The translations under genes were made by a program, and so were the position numbers. A stretch of DNA of 64,000 nucleotides from Bog-532 sp963830385 (lineage in GTDB: Bacteria; Actinomycetota; Actinomycetes; Streptosporangiales; Streptosporangiaceae), in the NCBI GenBank assembly GCA_963830385.1, contig CAWHMD010000002.1, positions 806,001 to 870,000 of the forward strand, given 5' to 3'. Shown in pieces: positions 10,111 through 20,489 of this stretch. The notes beneath the pieces are model-generated. The model was not told the origin of the DNA, ran no database searches, and saw nothing but the letters and a program-made list of their open reading frames with translations. Positions within the stretch are counted from its first letter, which is position 1. Each line of letters begins with the position of its first letter.

Positions 10111-10404
10111 TCCGACAGTATCCAGCCTGCCCCGCCTCGTCAACACGAGGGCCGCCGCGTAACCTTCCGGCCACGGATTTCACTCTTCGTACACGTTCGA
10201 TTACAGGCCGCTACTAATGTGGGCGCGTCCGCGAGAGGATTATCCGGCACTCGCCCGGGGCCACGGGCCAGATCGCGCAGACGCGCGGCCAGTGGGCACG
10301 GCGGCGGTATCCCCCGCGGCCTCAGCAGAACGCGGGCTCAGCACACCCGGCAGCCGGGCACCAGCTGGCGAGCGGTAACACCCCCTGGCTAAGGAGCACC
10401 CCCC

Positions 10405-12324
10405 ATGGATCAGTCGGCCAACCATCTGTTGATGCGCGGCGGCCAGCCCGGCCCCGCCGACCGGATGCGCGACCTGCTCGCGCGCACGGTCCAGGATCAC
10501 GTGACCGACCAGCGGTCGCACGCGAGCGCGCTGGAGGAGATCCGCAAACACCTGGAAGGGCTGGAGTGGCTGGTCAAGGAGGTCCGGGAGCACGAGCTGA
10601 CCGACCTGGCCACGCAGCTGACCGTGCAGACCGAGGCGATGCGCCGCCAGCTGGATGAGGCCAACGAGACCGCGCCGGCCTGGGCGCAGCCGCTGCCCGA
10701 GCAGCTGCAGTCGCTGAACGCCCAGATGAAGCCGGTCGCCGAGCTGCCCGCGCTGTGGGCCGACCTGGGCGTGGTGTCGGAGAACGTGGACCAGGTGCTG
10801 CCCCGGCTGCAGGCCGTGGCCGACCTGATCGGCCAGGCCCGGGACATGCTCAAGCTCCAGGAGGAGCGGCTGGCGGACATCCGGCAGCACGGCGACCGCC
10901 TGCAGCAGAGCATGGACGCGGCGGCCGGCCGGTTCAGCCGGCTGGACAAGGCCATGACCGAGCTCACCCAGCGCGCGGCCTACCTGGACAAGGAGCTCTC
11001 GGCCATCAAGGGCCGGATCGACCAGGGGCTCGCCGCCCAGACCGCCCGGTTCGATCAGGGACTGGCCGCCCATTCGGAAAAGCTGGAAGCCAAGCTGGCC
11101 GGCGGCCTGGCCGGGGTCAGCGAGAAGATCGACGGCCTGGCCGGCACGGTGTCCGGGCTGACCGGGCAGATCGACCTGATCGGCGGCCAGGTCGAGGTGG
11201 CCCACGGCCGCCTGGAGCGGCTGGAAGAGCGCCTGGGTGACACCGACGACAAGGTCGGCACCGTCGACAACAAGCTCGGGGCGCTGGACGCCAAGCTGAC
11301 CGGGACCGACGGCAAGGTCGGGGCGCTGGCCAACCGGATCGACCGGCTGGACGACCGGATCGGCGACACCGACGACCGGATCGGGCTGATCAACGAGCGC
11401 ATCGGCGCCATCGATGAGCAGATGGGGGCGCTGGACGCCAAGCTGTCCGCCACCGACGGCAAGGTGAGCACGCTCGGCAGCCGGATCGGCGAGCTCGGCC
11501 AGCGCCTGGCCGAGACCAGCGAGCACGCCAGCGCCCAGATCGGGCAGCTCGGCCAGCGGATCACCGAGACTGCCGAGCAGGCCACCGCCCAGATCGGGCA
11601 GCTGGACCAGCGCCTGGCCGAGACCAGCGAGCAGATCGGCGGCCTGGACGAGCACATCGCCGCCGTCGACGGCACGCTCGGTACCCAGATCACCTCGGTC
11701 GACGAGAAGCTCGGCGAGCACATCGCCGCCGTCGACGACCTGCTCAGCGGGCTGGACGGCCGCATGGAGGGCCTGGACGGCCGGATGGAAGGGCTGCACA
11801 CCCGGATCGGCACCCACGCCGACCGGATCGGCACGGTGGACGACCACATCGCCACCGTGGACCAGAAGCTCGGCTCGCTCGACGGCCGGATGGACGGCCT
11901 GGACGGGCGGCTGGAAGGCGTCGGCGGCCGGATCGAGGGCATGGGCGCCAAGTTCGAGACGGTGGACGGGCGCCTGGAGGCGGTCACCCAGCAGATCGGC
12001 CAGCTGCCCACCTCGCTCGGGCTGGATGACGCGCAGCGCAAACTCGGCGAGGCGGCCGGCAAGTCCGCCAGCGCGCTGGCGGCCCGGATCGACGCCCTGG
12101 AGGACCGGCTGGGCGCGGTGCTGTCACCGCTGAGCGACGAGCTGCGCTCGCGGCCCGGCCATCTCGAGGTCGAAGAGGTCGTGACCAAGGTGGTCAACGC
12201 GGTCCAGGCCGACGTGGCTGGGCGGCTGGACTCGCTCGAGGAGACCGTGCTGACGCTGGCCGAGGCCCTGCTGCGGCCGGGCCGCCGGGCGGTACCGGAA
12301 CAGCACAGCCGCGATCACAGCTGA
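10405..12324 (+). CDS. Long repetitive coiled-coil protein of unknown function
   Basis: A 639-residue protein that I do not recognise. ATG 10405 has AAGGAG eight bases upstream. It has no signal peptide or membrane segment. Residues about 45-190 look like ordinary helical coiled coil (EEIRKHLEGLEWLVKEVREH). Residues about 190-530 are degenerate 7- and 14-residue repeats such as VDNKLGALDAKLTGTDGKV, IDRLDDRIGDTDDRIG and LDGRMEGLDGRMEGLHTRI. The regular spacing of Leu, Ile and Val every 3-4 residues predicts a long parallel coiled coil. The tail returns to non-repetitive helix. It could be a structural, polar-growth or segregation-type scaffold, but nothing in the sequence proves this. It converges on guaA. 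Confidence 0.75.
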   Translation: MDQSANHLLMRGGQPGPADRMRDLLARTVQDHVTDQRSHASALEEIRKHLEGLEWLVKEVREHELTDLATQLTVQTEAMRRQLDEANETAPAWAQPLPEQLQSLNAQMKPVAELPALWADLGVVSENVDQVLPRLQAVADLIGQARDMLKLQEERLADIRQHGDRLQQSMDAAAGRFSRLDKAMTELTQRAAYLDKELSAIKGRIDQGLAAQTARFDQGLAAHSEKLEAKLAGGLAGVSEKIDGLAGTVSGLTGQIDLIGGQVEVAHGRLERLEERLGDTDDKVGTVDNKLGALDAKLTGTDGKVGALANRIDRLDDRIGDTDDRIGLINERIGAIDEQMGALDAKLSATDGKVSTLGSRIGELGQRLAETSEHASAQIGQLGQRITETAEQATAQIGQLDQRLAETSEQIGGLDEHIAAVDGTLGTQITSVDEKLGEHIAAVDDLLSGLDGRMEGLDGRMEGLHTRIGTHADRIGTVDDHIATVDQKLGSLDGRMDGLDGRLEGVGGRIEGMGAKFETVDGRLEAVTQQIGQLPTSLGLDDAQRKLGEAAGKSASALAARIDALEDRLGAVLSPLSDELRSRPGHLEVEEVVTKVVNAVQADVAGRLDSLEETVLTLAEALLRPGRRAVPEQHSRDHS

Positions 12325-12380
12325 TCCCAGGCCGCAGGTGGCCGATGGCTAGCCAGAGGTCGCTACCAGCGAAGAACAAC

Positions 12381-12420
12381 CGCGTGCCCCCGGGGCGGGA
12401 GTACCAACTCCCGGGACGCG
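12381..12420. terminator. Hairpin between convergent coiled-coil gene and guaA
   Basis: CGGGAGT (12396-12402), loop ACCA, ACTCCCG (12407-12413), with outer arms CGCGT (12381-12385) and ACGCG (12416-12420). It sits in the 130-bp gap between two converging genes, the expected place for a bidirectional terminator. Confidence 0.55.
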
Positions 12421-12454
12421 GTCAGGTTCACGCCGGTAGCGGCCCTTTCGGCGG

Positions 12455-14029
12455 CTACTCCCACTCGATCGTGCCGGGCGGCTTGCTGGTCACGTCGAGC
12501 ACGACCCGGTTGATCTGCGGCACCTCGTTGGTGATGCGGGTGGAGATGTGCGCCAGCACGTCCTCGGGCAGCCGGGCCCAGTCCGCCGTCATCGCGTCCT
12601 CGCTGGTCACCGGCCGCAGGACCACCGGGTGGCCGTAGGTCCGGCCGTCGCCCTGGACGCCGACCGAGCGCACGTCGGCCAGCAGCACCACCGGGCACTG
12701 CCAGATGCGCCGGTCCAGGCCCGCCCGGGACAGCTCCTCGCGGGCGATCGCGTCGGCCTCGCGCAGGATGCTCAACCGGTCGGCGGTCACCTCGCCGATG
12801 ATCCGGATGGCCAGCCCGGGACCGGGGAACGGCTGCCGCCACACGATGTCGTGCGGCAGGCCGAGCTGCTCACCGACCTGGCGGACCTCGTCCTTGAACA
12901 GCGCCCGGAGCGGCTCGACGAGCTCGAACTTCAGGTCAGCGGGCAGCCCGCCGACGTTGTGGTGGGACTTGATGTTGGCCGCACCGGTACCGCCGCCGGA
13001 CTCCACCACGTCGGGGTACAGCGTGCCCTGCACCAGGAAGCGGGCCGATTCGCCGTGGCTCTCGGCCTCGGCCGCGATGTCGGCGGCGGCCCGCTCGAAC
13101 GTGCGGATGAACTCCCGGCCGATGATCTTGCGCTTCTGCTCCGGGTCGCTCACGCCGGTCAGCGCGCCGAGGAACTGACCGGCCGCGCTGACCACCTTGA
13201 GCCGGACGCCGGTGGCGGCCACGAAGTCGTTCTCGACCTGCTCGGCTTCGCCCTTGCGGAGCAGGCCGTGGTCGACGAACACGCAGTGCAGGCGGTCGCC
13301 GATGGCCCGCTGGACGAGGGCGGCGGCCACCGCCGAGTCCACCCCGCCGGACAGGCCGCAGACCGCGACGCCGTCGCCGACCTGGGCGCGGATCTGCTCC
13401 ACCTGTTCGTCGATGATGCCCGCGGTGGTCCAGCCGGGCTGGCAGCCGGCCGCGTCCAGGAAGCGCTGGAGCACCGCCTGGCCGTGGTCGGTGTGCATCA
13501 CCTCGGGGTGGAACTGCACGCCGAACAGCTTGCGGCCGGCGTCCTCGACGGCCGCGACCGGCGTGGCCCCGGTGGAGGCGGTGACCTCGAACCCGGGCGG
13601 CGCCGCGACGCAGGTGTCCCCGTGCGACATCCAGACCCGCTGCCGGGCGGGCAGCCCGGCCAGCAGGCCGCGGGGCGGCCCGGCCGTGTCCAGGGTGGTC
13701 GCGCCGTACTCGGCCGCCCCGGTGCGGCGCACGGTGCCGCCCAGGCTCTGCACCATGAGCTGGAACCCGTAGCAGATGCCGAGCACCGGGACGCCGGCGG
13801 TGAACAGGCCGTCGGGCCCGGGCGGGGCGCCGTCCGCGTACACCGACGCGGGGCCGCCGGACAAGATGATCGCCTTGGGCTTGCGGGCGAGCATCTCGGC
13901 GACCGGCATCGTGTGCGGGACGATCTCGGAATAGACGTGGCACTCACGGACGCGACGCGCGATGAGCTGCGCGTACTGCGCCCCGTAGTCCACGACGAGG
14001 ACGGTGTCGAAGCTGCCGGACGGGTGCAC
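12455..14029 (-). CDS. guaA: GMP synthase (glutamine-hydrolysing)
   Basis: Converts XMP to GMP using glutamine and ATP. The N-terminal class I amidotransferase has the nucleophile elbow GICYGFQLM (cysteine near residue 83) and the His/Glu pair in GVQFHPEV. The ATP-pyrophosphatase P-loop is GLSGGVDSAVAAALV, and the dimerisation domain carries PFPGPGLAIRIIGEV. At 524 residues it is full length. The start is GTG 14029, 17 bp after the CNNM/CBS gene on the same strand, so it may be cotranscribed. It completes the guanine branch begun by guaB. Confidence 0.96.
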   Translation of the reverse strand: MHPSGSFDTVLVVDYGAQYAQLIARRVRECHVYSEIVPHTMPVAEMLARKPKAIILSGGPASVYADGAPPGPDGLFTAGVPVLGICYGFQLMVQSLGGTVRRTGAAEYGATTLDTAGPPRGLLAGLPARQRVWMSHGDTCVAAPPGFEVTASTGATPVAAVEDAGRKLFGVQFHPEVMHTDHGQAVLQRFLDAAGCQPGWTTAGIIDEQVEQIRAQVGDGVAVCGLSGGVDSAVAAALVQRAIGDRLHCVFVDHGLLRKGEAEQVENDFVAATGVRLKVVSAAGQFLGALTGVSDPEQKRKIIGREFIRTFERAAADIAAEAESHGESARFLVQGTLYPDVVESGGGTGAANIKSHHNVGGLPADLKFELVEPLRALFKDEVRQVGEQLGLPHDIVWRQPFPGPGLAIRIIGEVTADRLSILREADAIAREELSRAGLDRRIWQCPVVLLADVRSVGVQGDGRTYGHPVVLRPVTSEDAMTADWARLPEDVLAHISTRITNEVPQINRVVLDVTSKPPGTIEWE

Positions 14030-14046
14030 CTGCCGAGTTTAGGGCA

Positions 14047-15720
14047 TCAGCCCCGGCCGCCTGACGTGCTGCGCTGCGGTGTCTGGCCGTTCGTGGCGGA
14101 CTGGCCGTTGGTCTTCCCGTTGCCTGGTATCGGCGGGGCTGGAGGGGCCGGGGAGGGCGTCGGGGCAGCCGAGCCTGGTGGGACCGCAGGGGCGGGAGAG
14201 GCCGGAGGGGCGGGCGGGGCAGCTGATTCCGCTGGGTCGGAGGGGGCCTGTGATGCTGCAGTGGCTGGCGGGGCCGGGGAGGGCGAAGGGGCCGGTGGGG
14301 CCGGAGAGGGCGAAGGGGCCGATGCGGTGGATGCGGGTGGCGGGGCGCCCGGGGCGGCGGGCTGGGCCGGGGCTGGGTTGTCTGAGTGCTCGGGGTGGCC
14401 GGCCGGGGCGATGCGCAGGCGGGCGATCCGGCGGCCGTCCATCTCGGTCACCGTGATCCGGTGCTCGTCCACCTCGACCGAGTTGCCGACCGCGGGCACC
14501 TCACCCAGGCGGGCCAGCACGAAGCCGGCCGCGGTCTCGTACGGGCCCTCGGGCAGCTCGATGCCGGTCTGCTCGGCGAACTCGTGCAGGTTGAGCAGGC
14601 CGTCGACCTCGACCTCGCCACCGCGCAGCCGGCGGGTCTGATCCTGATCCACGTCGTACTCGTCGCGGATGTCGCCGATCAGCTCCTCGACCAGGTCCTC
14701 GAGGGTGACGATGCCGGCCGTGCCGCCGTACTCGTCGACCACGATGGCCAGGTGCGCGCGCTCCCGGCGCATCTCCGACAGCGCGGCCAGCACGGTCTTG
14801 CTGTTGGGCATGAACTTCACGTGCCGGCTGACCTGGCCGACGGTCAGCGGCCGGTTGGCCCGGGCCGGGTCGAGCAGGTCACGGACGTGGACGAACCCGA
14901 TCACGTTGTCGTAGGAGCCCTGGTAGACCGGCAGCCGCGAGTAGGGCACGCTCACCGCCAGGGCGGCCGCCTCGCTGAGCGGCAGGTCGGCGGCCACGAA
15001 CTCGACCTCGGTGCGGGGCCGCAGCACCTCGCGGATCTGCCGCTTGCCCGCGTCGAAGACCTCGCCCACGATGCGCCGCTCGTCCAGGCTCAGCGCCTGG
15101 TTGCTGGCCACCAGGTCGCGCAGCTCCTCCTCGGTCATCACCGTCCGGTTGGCCTTGGGGTTGCCGCCCAGGATCCGGACCACCAGGTCGGTGGCCCTCG
15201 ACAGCAGCCAGACCAGCGGGCGGGCCAGCACCGAGATCCGGTCCAGGGTCGGGGCGGCCAGCAGCGCCACCGGCTCGACCCGCTGCAGCGCGATCCGCTT
15301 GGGGGCCAGCTCGCCGAGGATCAGCGTGACGAACGTGATCGCCACCGTGACCACGATGAACGCACCGGCCGAGGCCCAGCCGGGCGACACCCCGAGCCCC
15401 TTGAGCCCGCGCTCGAGGAAGCTGACCAGCGTGGCCGACCCGTACACGCCGGAAACCAGCGTGGCCAGGGTGACGCCGATCTGCACCGAGGACAGGAACC
15501 GGTTCGGGTCCTGGGCCAGCTTGGCCGCCACCGCGCCCCGTTTGCTCTGCTGGGACAGCTTGTGGATCTGGCCCTCGCGCAGGGAGACCAGAGCCATTTC
15601 CGACGCGGCGAAGAAGCCGCCGATCAGCACGATGACGAGGACGATGACAATGTCCCCGATGAGCTGGCCCACCTTGATCCCCGAGTTCTCCCGACGCGCC
15701 GGCGACCGCGCCGCGGCCAC
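14047..15720 (-). CDS. CNNM/CBS-domain membrane protein (hemolysin C/CorC-like)
   Basis: Membrane protein of the DUF21/CNNM family linked to magnesium or cobalt transport. Residues about 15-200 hold several hydrophobic segments starting GQLIGDIVIVLVIVLIGGFF. A CBS pair follows (about 215-340, including LPVYQGSYDNVIGFVHVRD), then a CorC_HlyC domain (GGEVEVDGLLNLHEFAEQTG). The last 120 residues are a Pro/Ala/Ser-rich low-complexity tail that may be variable. The annotated GTG at 15720 lacks a clear ribosome-binding site; GTG 15672, just before the first membrane helix, is an alternative. It lies immediately upstream of guaA. Confidence 0.85.
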   Translation of the reverse strand: MAAARSPARRENSGIKVGQLIGDIVIVLVIVLIGGFFAASEMALVSLREGQIHKLSQQSKRGAVAAKLAQDPNRFLSSVQIGVTLATLVSGVYGSATLVSFLERGLKGLGVSPGWASAGAFIVVTVAITFVTLILGELAPKRIALQRVEPVALLAAPTLDRISVLARPLVWLLSRATDLVVRILGGNPKANRTVMTEEELRDLVASNQALSLDERRIVGEVFDAGKRQIREVLRPRTEVEFVAADLPLSEAAALAVSVPYSRLPVYQGSYDNVIGFVHVRDLLDPARANRPLTVGQVSRHVKFMPNSKTVLAALSEMRRERAHLAIVVDEYGGTAGIVTLEDLVEELIGDIRDEYDVDQDQTRRLRGGEVEVDGLLNLHEFAEQTGIELPEGPYETAAGFVLARLGEVPAVGNSVEVDEHRITVTEMDGRRIARLRIAPAGHPEHSDNPAPAQPAAPGAPPPASTASAPSPSPAPPAPSPSPAPPATAASQAPSDPAESAAPPAPPASPAPAVPPGSAAPTPSPAPPAPPIPGNGKTNGQSATNGQTPQRSTSGGRG

Positions 15721-15899
15721 CAGGCGCTTTGTGCGGCCAGTCTAAGACCCACCGGTCCGTAGGCTGGGCGAAGTAACGTCTTTGCTGATCCGGTTCCCTT
15801 CTTTGCGTGATGCAAGCGTGATTACGGACACCGGGCTGACCGGTATGTTGGCGTGCTGCGGCGATTCGGCCGGCTCTGGCACACACCTCGGGAGGCAGG

Positions 15900-16891
15900 A
15901 TGAGGCTGCTCGTCACGGGCGGCGCGGGCTACATCGGCAGCGTGGTCGCATCGGTCCTGATCGGGGCGGGTCACCACGTGACCGTCCTGGACGACCTGTC
16001 CACCGGGCACGCGGAGGCGGTCCCGCCCGGAGCCACGTTCGTGCGCGGCAACCTGCGGGACGACGCGGCCCGGGTGCTGGCCGAGGGCACCGACGCGGTG
16101 CTCCACTTCGCGGCCAAGTCGCTGGTCGGTGAGTCGGTGGCCAAGCCCGGCCTGTACTGGTCGCACAACCTCGGCGGCAGCCTGGCCCTGCTGGAGGCGA
16201 TGCGCGAGACCGGCGTGGGGCGGATCGTGTTCTCATCCACCGCCGCCACCTACGGCGAACCGGAGCGGACCCCGATCGAGGAGACCGACCCGACCCGGCC
16301 CACCAGCCCGTACGGGGCGTCCAAGCTGGCCGTCGACACGGCCCTGACCGAGTACGCACGGATGTTCGGCCTCGGCGCCGTGAGCCTGCGGTACTTCAAC
16401 GTGGCGGGCGCGCACCAGGACGCGGGCGGCCAGTGGTACGGCGAACGGCACTCCCCCGAGACCCACCTGATCCCCAACGTGCTCAAGATGGCGCTGCCGG
16501 GCGCGGGCGGGGGAGCAGTGAAGATCTTCGGGACCGACTACCCGACCCCCGACGGGACCTGCCTGCGGGACTACATCCACGTGGCCGACCTGGCGCAGGC
16601 GCACGTGCTGGCCCTGGGCGCGACCGACCCGGGCCAGCACCGCATCTACAACCTGGGCAACGGGACCGGCTTCTCGGTCCGCCAGGTGGTCGACGTCTGC
16701 CGCGAGGTGACCGGGGTGCACATCCCGGCCGAGGTCGCGCCCCGCCGCGACGGGGACCCGGCCGTCCTGGTCGCCTCCTCGGAGCGGATCCGCACCGACC
16801 TGGGCTGGCAGGCCACCCGCGACCTGCCCGCGATGGTGACCGACGCCTGGACGTTTACCCAGCAGCGGTCACAGCCGGCCGCGAGCGCCCG

Positions 16892-16895
<4 letters not shown>
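15900..16895 (+). CDS. galE: UDP-glucose 4-epimerase
   Basis: NAD-dependent epimerase interconverting UDP-glucose and UDP-galactose (Leloir pathway). The Rossmann motif is VTGGAGYIGS at residues 5-14, the catalytic Tyr/Lys appear as SPYGASK near 138-144, and substrate residues appear as LRYFNVAGAH. At 331 residues it has the usual length. ATG 15900 follows GGGAGG. Its stop overlaps the galK start (ATGA), giving a coupled galE-galK operon; galT is not adjacent. Confidence 0.94.
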
Positions 16896-18205
<1,310 letters not shown>

Positions 18206-18207
18206 GG

Positions 18208-18513
18208 ATGATCGCGAGGATATGGCGGGGCGTGGTCCGGGCCGAGGACGCCGATGAGTACGCCGCCTACGTACAGGAAACCGGGATCGAGGGCTACCAG
18301 CAGACGCCCGGCAATCAGGGGGCCTGGCTGCTGCGTCGGCCCGTCGGCGACCGGGAAGAGATCGTGACGCTCAGCTTCTGGGACTCCCTCCAGTCCATCG
18401 AGGCGTTCGCCGGGGATGACATCGAAAAGGCCGTCTACTACCCGGAGGACGACCGCTACCTGCTGGAACGGGATCTGCGGGTGGTGCACTACCAGGTGCC
18501 GGACCAGCAGTGA
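18208..18513 (+). CDS. Small ABM-like (dimeric alpha-beta barrel) protein
   Basis: A 101-residue protein beginning MIARIWRGVVRAEDADEYAAY and containing REEIVTLSFWDSLQSIEAF, the layout of the antibiotic-biosynthesis-monooxygenase-like dimeric alpha/beta barrel. ATG is two bases after the galK stop, so it is probably cotranscribed. No catalytic residues can be assigned; such proteins include monooxygenases, heme-degrading enzymes and pure stress proteins. Confidence 0.65.
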   Translation: MIARIWRGVVRAEDADEYAAYVQETGIEGYQQTPGNQGAWLLRRPVGDREEIVTLSFWDSLQSIEAFAGDDIEKAVYYPEDDRYLLERDLRVVHYQVPDQQ

Positions 18514-18526
18514 CGGGCCGGCCGTA

Positions 18527-19433
18527 GTGACGTTGCGCCAGGACGCGGCGGCGATCGCGGCGGAACTGATGGAGCTGCGGCACGCCATCCACTCCGAGCC
18601 CGAGATCGGGCTGCACCTGCCGCTCACCCAGGCCAAGGTGCTGGCCGCGCTGGACGGGCTGCCGCTGGAGGTCAGCACCGGCCGCGGCCTCAGCTCGGTG
18701 ACGGCCGTGCTGCGGGGCGCGCCCGCCCGGACCGGGCCGATGGTGAGACACCGCCGGTGGTGCTGCTGCGCGGTGACATGGACGCGCTGCCGGTCACCGA
18801 GGCCACCGGCCTGCCCTGGGCCTCTCGCTTCGACGGGGTGATGCACGCCTGCGGGCACGACCTGCACACCGCCATGCTGGCCGGGGCGGCCCGCCTGCTC
18901 AGTGCCCGGCAGGCGGAGCTGCCCGGCGACGTGATCTTCATGTTCCAGCCGGGCGAGGAGGGCTACCGCGGGGCGGACGTGATGATCGGCGAGGGCGTAC
19001 TGGACGCGGCCGGCCCGCGGCCGGCCGCGGCCTACGCGCTGCACGTCTCGTCGACCCAGTATCCGTGCGGGGCGTTCGCCACCCGGCCCGGGCCGATGCT
19101 GGCCGCCGCCGACATCATCCGGGTCACCGTGCACGGCCGCGGCGGCCACGCGTCCCAGCCACACCTGGCCGCCGACCCGATCCCGTGGCCGAGGTGTTCG
19201 GGCTGGACCGCGCGCTGGCGAAGCCGTTCCCGCTGACCGGGGCCGAGGACTTCTCCTACGTGCTGCAGCGGGTACCGGGGGCGTTCGTGTCGGTTGGGGC
19301 GGTCCCGCCGGACCGCGACCCGGCCACCGCCCCGTCGAACCACTCGGCCGCGGCGATCTTCGACGACGCGGTGCTGGCGGACGGGGCCGCCTGCTACGCC
19401 GAGCTGGCTGTGCGCCGCCTGGAGAAGGGCTGA
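18527..19433 (+). pseudogene. M20 amidohydrolase, frameshifted and internally deleted
   Basis: Three reading frames together spell an IAA-amino-acid-hydrolase/hippurate-hydrolase-like M20 metallopeptidase. Frame one (GTG 18527) gives AAELMELRHAIHSEPEIGLH up to ARTGP near 18738. One missing base then moves it to frame two, DGETPPVVLLRGDMDALP through MHACGHDLHTAM, FQPGEEG and GRGGHASQPHLAADPIP near 19185. Frame three then continues VAEVFGLDRA and AEDFSYVLQRVPGAF to the stop. Intact relatives have roughly 100-130 more residues between ADPIP and the final segment, covering most of the dimerisation domain. It cannot encode an active enzyme. Confidence 0.85.
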
Positions 19434-19470
19434 GGCGCGCGGGCTCGCGCGGCCCGGTTGGTGACGGCGG

Positions 19471-20427
19471 TCAGAGGCTGGCCACGTCGGCCTGCTTGGC
19501 CCGCACCGCCTCGGCGGCCGCGCGCAGGCCGGCCAGCTCCGCCTCGGTCAGGTCGCGCTCGACCACCCGGCGGACGCCCTGGGCGCCGATCTCGGCTTCG
19601 ACCCCCAGGTAGACGCCGGAGATCCCGTACTGGCCGTCGACCCAGGCGCAGACCGGCAGCACCGCGCCGGCGTCCTCGGCCACCGCCCGGGCCATCCGCG
19701 CGGCCGCGGCTGACGGCGCGTAGTAGGCGGACCCGGTCTTCAGCAGCGCGACGACCTCGCCGCCGCCGTTGCGGGTGCGGGTGACCAGCTCCTCGATGTC
19801 CTCCGCGGCCATCAGGCCGGTGAGCGGCTCGCCGTCCACCGTGCAGGCGGACGGCACCGGCACCATCGTGTCCCCGTGCGAGCCCAGCGTCAGCGTCCGC
19901 ACCGACCCGACCGGCACCCCCAGCTTGCCGGCCACGAAGCTGGTGAACCGGGCGGTGTCGAGCATCCCCGCCTGGCCCAGCACCCGGCTCGCCGGGAACC
20001 CGGACACCCGGGCGGCCAGCGCGGTCATCTCGTCCAGCGGGTTCGACACGACGATGAGCACCGCGCCGGGCGCGTGCCGGGCCACGTTCTCGGTCACCGC
20101 CCGGACGATCTGGGCGTTGGTCTCGATCAGGTCCATCCGGCTCATGCCTGGCTTGCGGGCCAGGCCGGCGGTGATGATGACGATGTCCGAGCCGCTGATC
20201 GCCTCGTAGCCCGCCCCGTCGGCGCCGGTGGTCTGGCCGGTGACCCTGGTCTCGAAGCCCTCGATGGGCCGCGACTGGTTCAGGTCCAGCGCCAGGCCCT
20301 CCGGCCGTCCCTCGATGATGTCGGTCAGCACGACCTCGTCGAAGATGTCGTACCCGGCGAGCCGTTGCGCGGTCGTCGACCCGTAGAACCCGGCCCCGAC
20401 CACGGTCACCTTGCCCTGGCGGGCCAT
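19471..20427 (-). CDS. mdh: Malate dehydrogenase (LDH-like type)
   Basis: NAD-dependent oxidation of malate to oxaloacetate in the TCA cycle. The Rossmann motif KVTVVGAGFYGS is near residue 5, VIITAGLARKPGMSRMDL carries the mobile-loop arginines, VVSNPLDEMTALA follows, and the catalytic histidine is in TLTLGSHGDTMVPVP. I start at ATG 20427 (GAAGGA upstream), giving 318 residues; the longer frame adds an unrelated proline-rich leader. The DUF3017 gene lies upstream on the same strand, an arrangement also seen in Streptomyces. Confidence 0.94.
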   Translation of the reverse strand: MARQGKVTVVGAGFYGSTTAQRLAGYDIFDEVVLTDIIEGRPEGLALDLNQSRPIEGFETRVTGQTTGADGAGYEAISGSDIVIITAGLARKPGMSRMDLIETNAQIVRAVTENVARHAPGAVLIVVSNPLDEMTALAARVSGFPASRVLGQAGMLDTARFTSFVAGKLGVPVGSVRTLTLGSHGDTMVPVPSACTVDGEPLTGLMAAEDIEELVTRTRNGGGEVVALLKTGSAYYAPSAAAARMARAVAEDAGAVLPVCAWVDGQYGISGVYLGVEAEIGAQGVRRVVERDLTEAELAGLRAAAEAVRAKQADVASL

Positions 20428-20489
20428 GGCTGTCCTTCTTCCTGGTTTTTGGCTGTTCCGGCTGGGTGGTCCGGGCGGCGGCGGCACGG

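Noticed and set aside
10240..11847. 535-codon minus-strand frame opposite the coiled-coil gene
   Set aside because: Its repeats mirror those of the plus-strand gene. The plus strand has a good ribosome-binding site and heptad pattern; the minus has neither.
12548..14641. 697-codon plus-strand frame across guaA
   Set aside because: It lies antisense to an intact GMP synthase and spans two genes, with composition typical of shadows.
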